In this document: positions 26,877 to 37,512 of the stretch, one piece after another
How positions within the stretch are numbered: the first letter of the stretch is position 1
Layout of the letters: the number at the start of each line of letters is the position of its first letter
DNA from: Seonamhaeicola sediminis
GTDB lineage: Bacteria; Bacteroidota; Bacteroidia; Flavobacteriales; Flavobacteriaceae
DNA: 64,000 bases
Assembly: GCF_004358095.2 (NCBI RefSeq)
Contig: NZ_SMZJ02000002.1
Span: 372,001 to 436,000, forward strand
Direction of reading: 5' to 3'
The notes under the pieces: model-generated
Databases searched by the model: none
Told to the model about the DNA's origin: nothing
What the model saw: the letters and a program-made list of their open reading frames with translations, nothing else
Program-made: the position numbers and the translations under genes

Positions 26877-29687
26877 ATGGGTGTTTATTTAAAATTTCTA
26901 TTTACCATAACTTTATTTGTGTGTGTTTCTATACAAGCACAAGTGCTTCCCCCTATACAGGGTTATTCTCCCGAAATGTACGGTGCCGACAATCAAAACT
27001 GGTCTGTATCACAAACTGAAAACAAATACGTTTATGTTGCTAACAATAGCGGATTACTAGAGTTTGATGGCGAAACTTGGCAACTCTATGAATCTCCCAG
27101 TGGCAAAATGCGCTCTGTAAAAGTTATTGATAATCTAATTTATACAGGATGTTATAGAGAGTTTGGATATTGGAAAAGAGATGTATTAGGTGAACTTAAC
27201 TATACGTCTTTATCTCAAAACCTCAAAGTAGAATTTCTTGAAGATGAAGAATTCTGGAATATAATTGCCTTAGATAATTGGATATTGTTTCAATCTTTAA
27301 GTCGCATTTACATTTATAATAAAACAACCCAATCTTTAAATATTATTGATTCCGATTCTATAATTTATAAAATATTTGAAGTTGGAAAAGTTATTTATTT
27401 CCAAAAGGTCAGAGATGGACTTTACAAAATAGAAGGAGGCAAACCTCAACTTGTAAGTAATCACCAAATTTTTAAAGAAAACTATTTAGTAAACCTTTTT
27501 AACTTAAATAATGAACTTTTAGTTCAAACAGAAAAGAATGGTTTTTATATATTTTCTAAAGACAATAGTTTAAATAAGTGGGATATTCCAGCTAGCAATA
27601 TATTATCTAAAGTTAGTGTTTACAGGAGCAAAAGACTTCAAGACTCAAGCTTTATAATTGGAACAAGATCTAACGGAATATTACATATAACACCCAATGG
27701 AGAAGTTGATTATACTATTAATTTCTCTAATGGGCTACTTAATAATGCTATTCATGATGTATTTGAAGATTCTGAAAATAATATATGGCTTGCCTTAGAA
27801 AATGGCATTAATTGTATTAATGTAAAGTCTCCTTTTGAGTTATATCATGACAAAGATGGTAAATTAGGTACTATTTATACCTCCATTTATTACAATAACA
27901 TTTTATACCTTGGAACCAATCAAGGGCTATTTTACAAACCTAACAATGACTCTAGTTCTTCATTCAAATTTATTGAAGGTACAGAAGGCCCTGTATGGTC
28001 TTTGGTAAGTTATCAAAACACCCTGTTCTGTGGGCATAATCTTGGTACTATAATAATTGAAAACGGAGAGATTAAAAATAAAATAGATATTAATGGTACT
28101 TGGAACATAATTCCTATACCCAATAAGTCAAACCAATTATTGGTAGGAAATTATGATGGTTTAAGTGTTATTGAAAAACGTAATGATATCTGGCGTTTTA
28201 AACATAAAATTGAGGGTTTCAATACCTCTAGTAAATTTTTTGAAGTAGTGGATAACAATATATTTGTTAGTCATGAATATAAAGGAGTATTTAAATTAAA
28301 AACGAATACTGATTTTACTAAAATAATTGAAACCAAAGAGGAAAAATCTCTAGAGCAAGGTTTAAACTCTAGTTTGGTAAAATTCAATGACAAACTGTAC
28401 TATGCATACATTGGCGGTGTGTATAACTATAATAAAAGTCAAGAAGCATTTGTTAAAGATTCCCTCATGAGTGGTTTGTTTGACAATGATACGTATACTT
28501 CTGGTAAGTTAATTGTAGATGCTGAAAATAAAATGCTTTGGAATTTTGCAAGAAAAAAGCTAAGTTATATTTCTTCTGGGAAACTAAGCTCAAACCCAAC
28601 CGTAACAACCATTCCTTTTTCAGAATTATTACCTCATGGTTTAACAGGGTCTGAGAATATTTCTCATCTCAATGACCAAAAATATGTGATAGGTACATCT
28701 GAAGGCTACATCATTCTCAACCTAAATAAAATTAAACATAAAACCTTTAAGATAGCTCTCAATTCAATAGCTGTAAGCGATATAGAAAATGAATTTGTTC
28801 AACGTATTGATAGGTCTAAATTTACAGAGTTTAAGAACAAACATAATAATATTGTCTTCAGCTTTAGTGTTCCTGAGTATAACAAATATTTAGATACTGA
28901 ATACCAATATAAACTCACAGGACTTTATCCTAACTGGAGTCCATGGTCATCCAATCCTAGTATATTTTTTAAGAACTTACCTTATGGTGATTATCAGTTT
29001 CAAGTAAGAGCCAAGGTAGGGGATACATTGTCTGAGAACACCGAAACCTTTAGTTTTACTATAGAAAAACCTTGGTATTTAACCAATGTTATGGTTGTAG
29101 TTTACTTAATAGGTGCACTCATAATAATTGTTACCACCCACAATATTTATAAACGTTATTATAGAAAGCAAAGAGAAAGTTTAATGCGAAAAACAGCCCG
29201 TGAGCTGGAACTAAAAGAACTTGAAAATAAACAGCAGCTCATGCGTTTTAATAACGAAAAACTAAGGCAAGATATAGATAACAAAAGTAGAGAACTAGGA
29301 ATTTCTACCATGAACATCATTAAAAAGAATGAAGTTTTAGGGCATATAAAGAAAGAATTAAGTAATGTAAATGAAGTAAGCCAATTAAAGAAAGTGATTG
29401 GTGTTATTGATAAAAACTTAAATAATTCGGATGATTGGAACTTATTTGAAGAAGCTTTTAATAATGCTGATAAAGATTTCCTAAAAAAAATCAAAGGGAT
29501 GCACCCAGAATTAACTACAAACGATCTTAGGTTGTGTACCTATTTAAGGCTGAACTTATCATCTAAAGAAATTGCCCCTTTGCTAAATATTTCCCCTAGA
29601 AGCGTTGAAGTTAAGCGTTATAGATTACGAAAAAAATTGAATTTAGAACACGAATCTAGTCTTTCAGATTACATTTTAGAGATTTAA
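26877..29687 (+). CDS. Membrane one-component regulator of the glucan PUL (Reg_prop / Y_Y_Y / LuxR HTH)
   Basis: A 936-residue regulator. A signal or anchor sequence (1-22) is followed by a periplasmic sensor made of beta-propeller repeats (about 25-660; pieces such as DVFEDSENNIWLALENGI and IIGTRSNGILHITPNG are Reg_prop-like) and a Y_Y_Y domain (about 680-735, LYPNWSPWSSNPSIFFKNLPYGDYQFQVRA). One transmembrane helix (about 739-761) leads to a cytoplasmic coiled coil (770-835) and a C-terminal LuxR-type HTH (about 870-936, LNLSSKEIAPLLNISPRSVEVKRYRLRKKLNL). There is no kinase or receiver domain, unlike hybrid two-component PUL regulators. It sits directly before SusC on the same strand, so it very probably senses an oligoglucan in the periplasm and activates the locus. 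Confidence 0.9.
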   Translation: MGVYLKFLFTITLFVCVSIQAQVLPPIQGYSPEMYGADNQNWSVSQTENKYVYVANNSGLLEFDGETWQLYESPSGKMRSVKVIDNLIYTGCYREFGYWKRDVLGELNYTSLSQNLKVEFLEDEEFWNIIALDNWILFQSLSRIYIYNKTTQSLNIIDSDSIIYKIFEVGKVIYFQKVRDGLYKIEGGKPQLVSNHQIFKENYLVNLFNLNNELLVQTEKNGFYIFSKDNSLNKWDIPASNILSKVSVYRSKRLQDSSFIIGTRSNGILHITPNGEVDYTINFSNGLLNNAIHDVFEDSENNIWLALENGINCINVKSPFELYHDKDGKLGTIYTSIYYNNILYLGTNQGLFYKPNNDSSSSFKFIEGTEGPVWSLVSYQNTLFCGHNLGTIIIENGEIKNKIDINGTWNIIPIPNKSNQLLVGNYDGLSVIEKRNDIWRFKHKIEGFNTSSKFFEVVDNNIFVSHEYKGVFKLKTNTDFTKIIETKEEKSLEQGLNSSLVKFNDKLYYAYIGGVYNYNKSQEAFVKDSLMSGLFDNDTYTSGKLIVDAENKMLWNFARKKLSYISSGKLSSNPTVTTIPFSELLPHGLTGSENISHLNDQKYVIGTSEGYIILNLNKIKHKTFKIALNSIAVSDIENEFVQRIDRSKFTEFKNKHNNIVFSFSVPEYNKYLDTEYQYKLTGLYPNWSPWSSNPSIFFKNLPYGDYQFQVRAKVGDTLSENTETFSFTIEKPWYLTNVMVVVYLIGALIIIVTTHNIYKRYYRKQRESLMRKTARELELKELENKQQLMRFNNEKLRQDIDNKSRELGISTMNIIKKNEVLGHIKKELSNVNEVSQLKKVIGVIDKNLNNSDDWNLFEEAFNNADKDFLKKIKGMHPELTTNDLRLCTYLRLNLSSKEIAPLLNISPRSVEVKRYRLRKKLNLEHESSLSDYILEI

Positions 29688-29689
29688 GC

Positions 29690-29732
29690 ACCACTACAAT
29701 AATTAAAAATACCTATACAAGACCTATACAAG
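29690..29732. promoter_or_regulatory. Operator-like direct repeats, PUL unit 1
   Basis: Three 11-mers on the plus strand fit ACCWMWACAW: ACCACTACAAT (29690-29700), ACCTATACAAG (29711-29721) and an exact second ACCTATACAAG in tandem (29722-29732). Start-to-start spacing is 21 and 11 bp, that is two turns and one turn of DNA. They begin 185, 164 and 153 bp upstream of the -7-like box. Confidence 0.7.
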
Positions 29733-29824
29733 AATAGTTTTTCTTCAATTCAGAAGCTTCCTTTATTCTCTGAAAACACCTTTATTATTAAGATATTGAC
29801 AAAATTTCATGTGTTTTATTGTGA

Positions 29825-29882
29825 TGTATATTTTTTGTTCAGGTAAAAAATATAGATTCAATAATATATCGTGTTAAGTTTA
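29825..29882 (+). promoter_or_regulatory. Promoter of PUL unit 1 (susC operon): conserved 29-bp element plus -7 box
   Basis: A 29-bp element at 29825-29853 (TGTAT, then TTTTTTGT, then AGGTAAAAAATAT) recurs almost unchanged before unit 2 and recognisably before unit 3. Exactly 21 bp after it is TAAGTTTA (29875-29882), close to TAnnTTTG. No TTTG is present at the normal -33 distance, suggesting dependence on an activator. susC starts 24 bp after the box. Confidence 0.7.
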
Positions 29883-29905
29883 CACCAAACTAAAACTAAA
29901 TTAAC

Positions 29906-32900
29906 ATGAGACACACGTTCTTAAAAATTCTAACATTACTCTTCATGGTACACGCCTCTGCGCAATCCATAGAGATTAATGGTAATGTACAGGACAATTC
30001 TGGATTCCCTATCCCTGGAGTCAATGTAATTGTTAAAAATTCAACTAAAGGAACCGTAACAGATTTTGATGGAAACTTTACACTTTCTGGTGTCGAAATA
30101 GGTTCAACACTTACATTCAGCTACATTGGCTATGTTACTCAAGAAATAACTATTTCGAGTAATACCCAATTAATAGTGAAATTAGAAGATGATATAGCTA
30201 AACTAGATGAAGTAGTAGTGATTGGGTACGGTACTCAAACCAAAAAGGAAATTACTGGAGCCGTTTCGGTAGTTGGGCCAGAGACTATTGAAAAGCTTAA
30301 ACCAACAAGAATTGAGCAAGCTTTACAGGGACAAGTTGCTGGAGTAAACATAACCACCAATTCTGGATCTCCAGGTGCAGGTTCTACTATTAGTATTAGA
30401 GGGGTTTCTACAAATGGTGATAGTAGACCATTAATACTTGTAGACGGTAACGTTGTTGAAGACCTAAGTGTTATTAACCCAAGTGATATTCAGAGTATCA
30501 ACATTCTGAAAGATGCTACTGCAGGTATCTATGGGGTTAGAGCTGCTAATGGTGTGATATTAATTACAACCAAAACAGGTAGAAAATCTATGCCTCTTAC
30601 CATTGAGTATAACGCTTGGGGTGGTTTCCAACAAACTACTCGTAAAATACCTGTTCTAAACGCTACGGAATATGCTGTTATTGTCAATGAAGCTTATGCA
30701 GCAGCTGGCAGTACACCTCCCTTTTCAGATTTATCTAGTCTTGGTATTGGAACCGATTGGCAAGATGAAGTTTTTGAATCAGCTCCCGTGTTTAACCATA
30801 ATATTACATTCAGAGGTGGAGGTGAAAAATCTTCTTACTCATACAGTTCCTCCCTGTTATCACAGGATGGTATTGTAGGTGGTAAAAAATCCAACTTTAC
30901 ACGTTTTACTAATGCAGCTACCTATAATCTAGATTTTTTAGACAACTTCAAATTTAAATCAGGGCTTACTCTAACAAGAACCAAAAAGAATAATCTCCCT
31001 GAAAGTACTTTAGGTTCTGTTTTATTTAATGCATTAAACATGGATCCTACCAAATCTGTAAGAGACTCGAACGGCGAATTTACGTTGGCAAATGGCTTGG
31101 GGGCCGAAGTAGTTAACCCATTAGCCCAAATAGCAAACACCTTTAACAGAAATAAAGTTATGAAGCTCAATGGTTTTGCAGGCTTATCATATAACTTTTT
31201 AGATCATTTTACAGCAGAAGCAAATATACAATTTAACTATTCTGAGGTTGATACTTACCGTTATGATCCAGAAGATTTTTATGGTACAGGAAAAGTATTC
31301 AATACATTTACAAGTGAAGTTTTTGAAGGGTTTGATATTTTTAGAGATTACACTTTTGACGGATTTATTAAATATGAAAACACCTTTAATGATGACCACA
31401 AGTTAAATGTACTTTTAGGGACTTCTGTTTTTAAGACTACAGGTGTATTCTCTGGACGTATAGGTAGAGATTTTCGTGATAACAGCCCTACATCAGCTAG
31501 AGTTGATTTAGCCTTAGATCAAGAAGATATTTTTGAAGAACGCGGTAGTAATCCAAAATTTGATGGTAGATTATTGTCATACTTTGCAAGGTTGCAATAT
31601 GATTATAAAGGAAGATACTTACTATCTGCTGTAATTCGTAGAGATGGTTCCACAAGGTTTGGTCCCGGTAATAAGTTTGGATACTTTCCATCAGGTTCTT
31701 TAGGTTGGGTTATTTCAGATGAAGAGTTTATGGGAAATAATAACTTCTTTGACTTATTAAAACTAAGAGCCTCTTATGGTATTTTGGGTAACGATAGAAT
31801 TGGTGATTACCGCTTTGTATCGCTTCTAACTGGAGAAGGCACCTATTTCTTTGGAGGAAATGATGCCGAAGATGAAGTCTTTGGAAAAGCTACAGGAGGT
31901 ATCGCTAATCCTCAAATTAAATGGGAAAAGCAAAAGACAATCGATATTGGGGTTGACATGCGTATATTAAACAACAAGGTAAATATTACGGCAGACTACT
32001 TTAATAGAAGAACTGAAGATTTGTTGGTTTCTCCTCAAGTTTCTGGGTTGTTAGGTACAGGAGCTGCCCCAGTTGTAAATGCTGGAATTGTAGAAAACAA
32101 AGGTTTTGAATTTGCTATTGGTTATTCAGACACCATAGGAGAGGAATTCAAATTTAATATAAACTATAACATTACAGGAATTAAAAATGAAGTTGTTTCT
32201 GTTAGTGGAGAGGGAGAGTTCCTTGAAGGCGGTGGCTTTGGTATATCGCAACCAGAAATATCCAGAATGGAAGCAGGTTTTCCTCTAGGGTATTTTGTTG
32301 GTTACCAAACCGATGGCGTTTTCCAAACTCAAGATGAAGTAAACAACGCTGCAGTAACAAACGTGGCAACACAACCTGGTGACCTTAAATTTGTTGACCA
32401 AAACGGTGACGGAGTCATTGATTTAGATGACCGTGTTAATCTTGGAAACCCTCTTCCAGATGCTACTATGGGGCTTAATATTTCTTTTGACTACAAAAAG
32501 TTTGATTTTTCTGCTTATGCTTTTGCCTCTGTAGGAAATGACATTGTACGTAATTATGAGCGTAACCAACAATTGGTAAATAAACCTATTTGGTATTTAG
32601 ATAGATGGACAGGACCCAGTTCCACCAACGCTGCGCCAAGACAAACTATTGGTACCAGTCCAAATACATTATTTTCTGACTTTTACGTAGAAGATGGTTC
32701 ATTCATTCGATTACAGAACGTACAGTTAGGATATACCTTTTCTAATGATAATGAAGGCTCTTTTTTCGATCAATTCAGACTATATGTATCAGCAAACAAC
32801 CTGTTTACATTAACTGAATACCGTGGTTATGACCCAACTGCTGGAACAGGAGCTCCTATTGGAGGAGGTATAGATCAGGGTATATATCCTAGTGCTAGTA

Positions 32901-32932
32901 CATTCTTATTAGGCATTAATGTAAAATTCTAA
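29906..32932 (+). CDS. susC: SusC/RagA-type TonB-linked glucan import receptor
   Basis: A 1,008-residue outer-membrane transporter. Signal peptide (to about residue 20, ASAQ), CarboxypepD_reg-like domain (about 22-105, ending VVIGYGTQ, the SusC/RagA hallmark TonB-box region), plug (about 110-225, with GQVAGVNITTNSGSPGAGSTISIRG) and a long beta-barrel to a C-terminal VKF. It would import oligosaccharides across the outer membrane with the SusD lid encoded 10 bp downstream. First gene of PUL unit 1. Confidence 0.97.
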   Translation: MRHTFLKILTLLFMVHASAQSIEINGNVQDNSGFPIPGVNVIVKNSTKGTVTDFDGNFTLSGVEIGSTLTFSYIGYVTQEITISSNTQLIVKLEDDIAKLDEVVVIGYGTQTKKEITGAVSVVGPETIEKLKPTRIEQALQGQVAGVNITTNSGSPGAGSTISIRGVSTNGDSRPLILVDGNVVEDLSVINPSDIQSINILKDATAGIYGVRAANGVILITTKTGRKSMPLTIEYNAWGGFQQTTRKIPVLNATEYAVIVNEAYAAAGSTPPFSDLSSLGIGTDWQDEVFESAPVFNHNITFRGGGEKSSYSYSSSLLSQDGIVGGKKSNFTRFTNAATYNLDFLDNFKFKSGLTLTRTKKNNLPESTLGSVLFNALNMDPTKSVRDSNGEFTLANGLGAEVVNPLAQIANTFNRNKVMKLNGFAGLSYNFLDHFTAEANIQFNYSEVDTYRYDPEDFYGTGKVFNTFTSEVFEGFDIFRDYTFDGFIKYENTFNDDHKLNVLLGTSVFKTTGVFSGRIGRDFRDNSPTSARVDLALDQEDIFEERGSNPKFDGRLLSYFARLQYDYKGRYLLSAVIRRDGSTRFGPGNKFGYFPSGSLGWVISDEEFMGNNNFFDLLKLRASYGILGNDRIGDYRFVSLLTGEGTYFFGGNDAEDEVFGKATGGIANPQIKWEKQKTIDIGVDMRILNNKVNITADYFNRRTEDLLVSPQVSGLLGTGAAPVVNAGIVENKGFEFAIGYSDTIGEEFKFNINYNITGIKNEVVSVSGEGEFLEGGGFGISQPEISRMEAGFPLGYFVGYQTDGVFQTQDEVNNAAVTNVATQPGDLKFVDQNGDGVIDLDDRVNLGNPLPDATMGLNISFDYKKFDFSAYAFASVGNDIVRNYERNQQLVNKPIWYLDRWTGPSSTNAAPRQTIGTSPNTLFSDFYVEDGSFIRLQNVQLGYTFSNDNEGSFFDQFRLYVSANNLFTLTEYRGYDPTAGTGAPIGGGIDQGIYPSASTFLLGINVKF

Positions 32933-32942
32933 AAAAAGAGAC

Positions 32943-34427
32943 ATGAAAAATTTAAAATATATATACTTTACATTACTATTTCTAATAGTATTTTCCTGTA
33001 GTGACGATTTTGTAGATGTTGCTTCAGAAGACGAAAACTCTGAAGAATTCTTTAATTCAGAAAACGACTATCAATTAGCACTAGTTGCTGCTTATGACTA
33101 TTTGCAAACTACAGCAAAGTTTTATCAATATGCTGAAATAGCTTCAGATAATACTTTGTGTGGTGGAGAGAGCGCCACAGATTCTCCTTATATTCAAGAA
33201 ATTGATGATATGATTCATTCTCCTGTTGGGCAAAGCGATGGAGGTTTAAGAACCATGTGGCAATGGATGTACGAAGCCGTAAATCGTTGCAACTACATCA
33301 TGGAGTTTCAGGACAAAACTGATTTTCCAAATAAAACCAGTGTGATTGCTCAAACAAGATTTCTAAGAGCATATTATAATTTTATTTTAGTAAAATGGTG
33401 GGGTGATGTGCCTATGCTAGTAGATAAACGCATTCAATTTGGAGATCAATTTACCATAGATAGAACACCCAAAGGAGAAGTGTATGCACTCATAGAAGAA
33501 GATTTAATCTTCGCAGCTGCTAACCTTCCTTATATTCAAAACGAAACTGGTAGAGTAACTAAAGGAGCTGCTCAAGGGCTTTTAGGTAGAGTTTATCTTT
33601 ATCAAGATAAATTTGCTGAGGCTGCTGATGTTTTAGAAGATTTAATAAACAACGGACCTCACAGATTATTAACCTCTGATGAATATCCAAATATGTTTGA
33701 ACGTGATTGGGAAAACAATATTGAATCTGTTTTCGAAATTCAATATTCCGATGTTGATGGTGGTAGCTACGATTGTTTCCAATGTTTAGAAGGAAACTAT
33801 ACCACATTCTTTAATGGCCCAAGAGATTTTATAGACTCTACCGGTAAATTTGACGCCGGTTATAGCTTTAACATACCAACACAAGAGGCTGTAGATGCTT
33901 TTGAACCTGGAGATTTACGCTTTGAAACCACCATTTTGGATATTGAACAATATATAGCTGACAATCCTGGATCATCCTACGATGCAAATGCTGGTTATGA
34001 GCAAACAGGTTATTTCAACAGAAAGTACATCGCTAGAAAAGGCGATTTAGATATTGCCGATGCTGCTTTGACAAACCCCGACAATTACAGGGCTATACGT
34101 TATGCTGATGTGCTTTTAATGGCCGCAGAGGCACTAAACAGAGGCGGCATAAGTGATACTAGGGCGCAAAATTACTTGAATCAAGTTAGAAATAGAGCCA
34201 TGCTCCCAAGTGTTTCTACAACAGGAACAAACTTAACGAATGATATTTACAAAGAACGTAGAGTAGAGCTTTTTGGAGAAGGTCATCGATTCTTCGATTT
34301 GGTAAGAACCGGCAGAGCTGCTCAAGCTATCGACGGATTTGTTTCTGGAAAACATGAACTATTCCCTATTCCAATTGAAGAAATCAATTTATCTGGAGGA
34401 AGATGGGCACAAAACCCAGGGTATTAA
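32943..34427 (+). CDS. susD: SusD/RagB-type surface glycan-binding lipoprotein
   Basis: A 494-residue surface lipoprotein, lipobox FSC with Cys19 followed by SDD, an acidic export signal for the outer face. It contains the SusD features: tetratricopeptide-like helices (QTRFLRAYYNFILVKWWGDVPML, about 135-160; AAQGLLGRVYLYQDKFAEAADVLEDLI), a C-terminal region with YRAIRYADVLLMAAEALNR and RRVELFGEGHRFFDLVRTG, ending in the usual FPIPIEEINL segment. It closes the SusC pore and captures the glucan. 10 bp after susC and 18 bp before the next lipoprotein gene. Confidence 0.97.
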   Translation: MKNLKYIYFTLLFLIVFSCSDDFVDVASEDENSEEFFNSENDYQLALVAAYDYLQTTAKFYQYAEIASDNTLCGGESATDSPYIQEIDDMIHSPVGQSDGGLRTMWQWMYEAVNRCNYIMEFQDKTDFPNKTSVIAQTRFLRAYYNFILVKWWGDVPMLVDKRIQFGDQFTIDRTPKGEVYALIEEDLIFAAANLPYIQNETGRVTKGAAQGLLGRVYLYQDKFAEAADVLEDLINNGPHRLLTSDEYPNMFERDWENNIESVFEIQYSDVDGGSYDCFQCLEGNYTTFFNGPRDFIDSTGKFDAGYSFNIPTQEAVDAFEPGDLRFETTILDIEQYIADNPGSSYDANAGYEQTGYFNRKYIARKGDLDIADAALTNPDNYRAIRYADVLLMAAEALNRGGISDTRAQNYLNQVRNRAMLPSVSTTGTNLTNDIYKERRVELFGEGHRFFDLVRTGRAAQAIDGFVSGKHELFPIPIEEINLSGGRWAQNPGY

Positions 34428-34445
34428 AAAATAAAAATATTAAAG

Positions 34446-36539
34446 ATGAAAAATTTAAAATTTATATTCAGCTTATTAATTGCTTTAGCGCTTTTCTCTA
34501 ACTGTGCTGAAGATGACAATGATTTGAGTTTCATTGATGAAGTTGTAGCGCCTTCGGAAGTGTCTGCCCTTTTTAAAGTAACTCAGGATAATACGGGTGT
34601 AGTGACCATTACGCCCAATGCCGTTGGGGCATCAAATTTCAACATCACCTTTGGTGATGAAACTCCAGAACCTGTTAATGTTATACAAGGTGAAGGTGTT
34701 TCTCATACCTATAAAGAAGGGGCATATATTGTAAATATAGAAGCTGTTGGGATAACGGGACTAACAACAGAGGCTGCACAAAATCTGGAGGTATCATTTA
34801 AAGCACCAGAAAATGAAATTATTACAATTGCAAACGACGAGGCTATCTCTAAGCAAGTGAATGTTACAGCTACTGCTGACTTTGCTATATCTTATGAAGT
34901 CTACTTTGGTGAAGAAGGAAATGATACCCCGGTAGCTGGTAACATAGGAGATACAGTGTCCTATGTATACCAAGAGCCTGGAACTTATACCATTCGTATA
35001 GTGATTATGGGTGCGGCAATTGAAACAACAGAATATATAGAAGAATTTGAAGTGACTGAAATTCTTCAGCCAGTAGAACCCGCACCAGCACCTCCAAATA
35101 GAGAGGAAACCGATGTTATTTCGTTATATAGCTCAAAATATGATGATGTGCCTGGGACTAACTTCTTTCCTGATTGGGGACAAGGTGGACAGGGTAGTGC
35201 TTGGGCTGAATTCGACCTTAACGGCGATATGATGTTGCAATATATCAACTTAAGCTATCAAGGTATCGCATTAGCCGATGGGACTTCTATAGATGTCTCT
35301 GGAATGAAATATCTCCACTTAGATGTTTGGACAGCTAGTGAAGGTCTAAAGATAGAAACGTCTTTAATCAATAATGCATCAGGAGATGTTACCGAAAAAC
35401 CCGTATGGAGTGATTTAACCTCTGGAGAATGGACGAGCTTAGACATTCCTATTTCAGATTATACAGATCAAGGTCTTACTGTGACAGAAATCTTCCAATT
35501 AAAATTTGTTGGTGACCCTTGGGCAGCAGGAACAGTATTTATAGATAATATTTATTTCTATAAGCCATCTACTGTGGCAGAAGTTCCTGAATATAATGCC
35601 CCTTCGCCAACTCAAAAAGCTGCAAATGTAGTATCCATTTTTAGCGATAGTTATACGAGTGTTGGCATAAGTGAATTAAATCCTAATTGGGGACAAACCA
35701 CAACATTAACCACAGTAGATATAAATGGTAATAATATTTGGTTATACGAAGCATTAAATTACACAGGTATTGTAACAGACTACGGCAACCCAACCAATTT
35801 ATCAGGAATGGATTATGTTCACTTTGATTATTTTACACCAGACGCAGAAAAGCTTGGTTTAAAAATTGTTAATACAGTAGTTGGTCAAGAAGATGTAATT
35901 TTTGTCGACAGAATTGTAAGAGGTACCTGGGTTAGTGTAACTGTACCAATGAGTAAATTCAATGTTGATGCTTCACAAATCACTCAAATGTTATTTGATA
36001 CCGAAGGAGGTAGCGCTAAGGTGTACATAGATAATCTTTATTTCTATTCCGATAGTTCTACACAACCAGAGGTAATCGCACCAGTGCCAACAATTGCACA
36101 AAATGATGTTATTTCAATTTATAGTGATGCTTATTCTGGTGTTACACTTAATGAGGTAAATCCAAATTGGGGGCAAACCACAACATTATCAGACTTTAGT
36201 GTAGATGGAAATAATATTTGGTTGTATGAATCTTTAAATTATTCAGGAATCGTTACAGATTATGGTAACCCAACTGATTTAACAGGTGTAAAATACTTGC
36301 ATTTTGATTATTACACTCCAGATGCTACAACCTTAGGATTTAAAATAGTTAATACCGCTTTAGACCCCGTAATGGAGGACATTGTATTCCTACCAGAAGT
36401 GCTAACTGGTACTTGGATAAGTGTAACAATTCCGTTAACAGATTATAACTTAGATTTTTCAAATATCACGCAGTTAATTTGGGATACCTCAGGAGGTAGC
36501 GCAACAGTATTTATCGATAATATCTATTTTCATAATTAA
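34446..36539 (+). CDS. Surface glycan-binding lipoprotein with PKD-like domains and three repeated binding modules (SusE-like position)
   Basis: A 697-residue lipoprotein (lipobox FSNC, Cys20, followed by AEDD, so probably surface-exposed). Two PKD/Ig-like domains (about 30-120 and 120-205) are followed by three homologous modules of about 145-160 residues (about 220-375, 390-535, 550-697). Each starts with (V/D)-V-(I/V)-S-(I/L)-(Y/F)-S, contains a P-(N/D)-W-G-Q motif and ends with IDN-(I/L)-YF. Modules 2 and 3 are clearly more alike than either is to module 1, indicating a recent duplication. No catalytic motif. By position after SusD and by composition it should bind the glucan at the cell surface; the same module ends the lipoprotein at 42257-43714. 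Confidence 0.85.
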   Translation: MKNLKFIFSLLIALALFSNCAEDDNDLSFIDEVVAPSEVSALFKVTQDNTGVVTITPNAVGASNFNITFGDETPEPVNVIQGEGVSHTYKEGAYIVNIEAVGITGLTTEAAQNLEVSFKAPENEIITIANDEAISKQVNVTATADFAISYEVYFGEEGNDTPVAGNIGDTVSYVYQEPGTYTIRIVIMGAAIETTEYIEEFEVTEILQPVEPAPAPPNREETDVISLYSSKYDDVPGTNFFPDWGQGGQGSAWAEFDLNGDMMLQYINLSYQGIALADGTSIDVSGMKYLHLDVWTASEGLKIETSLINNASGDVTEKPVWSDLTSGEWTSLDIPISDYTDQGLTVTEIFQLKFVGDPWAAGTVFIDNIYFYKPSTVAEVPEYNAPSPTQKAANVVSIFSDSYTSVGISELNPNWGQTTTLTTVDINGNNIWLYEALNYTGIVTDYGNPTNLSGMDYVHFDYFTPDAEKLGLKIVNTVVGQEDVIFVDRIVRGTWVSVTVPMSKFNVDASQITQMLFDTEGGSAKVYIDNLYFYSDSSTQPEVIAPVPTIAQNDVISIYSDAYSGVTLNEVNPNWGQTTTLSDFSVDGNNIWLYESLNYSGIVTDYGNPTDLTGVKYLHFDYYTPDATTLGFKIVNTALDPVMEDIVFLPEVLTGTWISVTIPLTDYNLDFSNITQLIWDTSGGSATVFIDNIYFHN

Positions 36540-36552
36540 AAAATAAGAAATC

Positions 36553-37506
36553 ATGAAAAACATAAAATATATATTAATGCCAATAATAAGCTTGCTGCTA
36601 ATAACAAGCTGTCAAGATGATGAGGGTGTTGTAGGAGATATAATTGCTCCAAGTAACGTTAGCATGTCCTATGAAATTGTTGGCGTAGACGCCAATAACC
36701 CTAATGGCGACGGAACAGGATTAGTGAATTTTACAGCTTCTGCTGATGGTGCTATAACGTATAGATATGATTTTGGAGATGATACCGATGTGGTAGTAGC
36801 ACCTTCAGGTACGGTAACACATCAATTTAGCCTTACAGGCCTAAACACTTATTCTGTTACCGTTATGGCTTCAGGTATTGGAGGTATTACAACTTCAGAA
36901 TCTATGAATATAGATGTATTTAGTTCTTTTGAAGATCAAGAAGCTAAAGACTTCTTAACTGGTGGAGCTGGCTCTAGCAAAACATGGTATTGGGCTGCCG
37001 ATAAACCAGGCAATATTGGTTTAGGACCAAATGACGTACAAGCTAATGGCGAACACACCTATGATTTTTGGTTTAGATCAAACGCATGGCATTCTGATAA
37101 ACTATGTATGTATGATGCTGAGTTTGTATTTACACAGTCTGCTGATGGTAAAGTGACTTTTGAACAATTAAAAGACATAGCGTACACACCTGGTGATTAT
37201 GCTGGAAGTATTGGAATAGATGGTGACACATGCCACGGCACCGATGTGGCTCCAAGTTTAGATGGTATAAAAAATGTGAGTTTCTCTCCTTCAAATTCTA
37301 AAGCAACAAAAGATGGTACTAATCCAGAATACAGAGGTACAACCATGAACTTTTCGGATAATGGTTTTATGTGCTGGTATGTTGGACCAAGTCTTTCCAG
37401 TAAACTCGAAATTATTACGATAACAGCAAATGAATTATACGTTAGAATAGAAGAGGGGCCTAGAGCTTGGTATTGTTTATACCAAACAGACAACCCTAAC
37501 GATTAA
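36553..37506 (+). CDS. PKD-domain glycan-binding lipoprotein
   Basis: A 317-residue lipoprotein (lipobox ITSC, Cys20, followed by QDDE). A PKD-type domain (about 28-125, YRYDFGDD... motif) precedes a C-terminal domain (about 130-317) with KTWYWAADKPGNIGLGPN, WHSDKLCMYDAEFVF and four cysteines, of a kind that recurs next to SusD in flavobacterial glucan loci. No catalytic residues of a hydrolase were seen, so it is taken as a binding protein. Its N-terminal 100 residues are homologous to those of the next gene's GH16. Followed by a strong hairpin. Confidence 0.75.
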   Translation: MKNIKYILMPIISLLLITSCQDDEGVVGDIIAPSNVSMSYEIVGVDANNPNGDGTGLVNFTASADGAITYRYDFGDDTDVVVAPSGTVTHQFSLTGLNTYSVTVMASGIGGITTSESMNIDVFSSFEDQEAKDFLTGGAGSSKTWYWAADKPGNIGLGPNDVQANGEHTYDFWFRSNAWHSDKLCMYDAEFVFTQSADGKVTFEQLKDIAYTPGDYAGSIGIDGDTCHGTDVAPSLDGIKNVSFSPSNSKATKDGTNPEYRGTTMNFSDNGFMCWYVGPSLSSKLEIITITANELYVRIEEGPRAWYCLYQTDNPND

Positions 37507-37512
37507 TAGCTA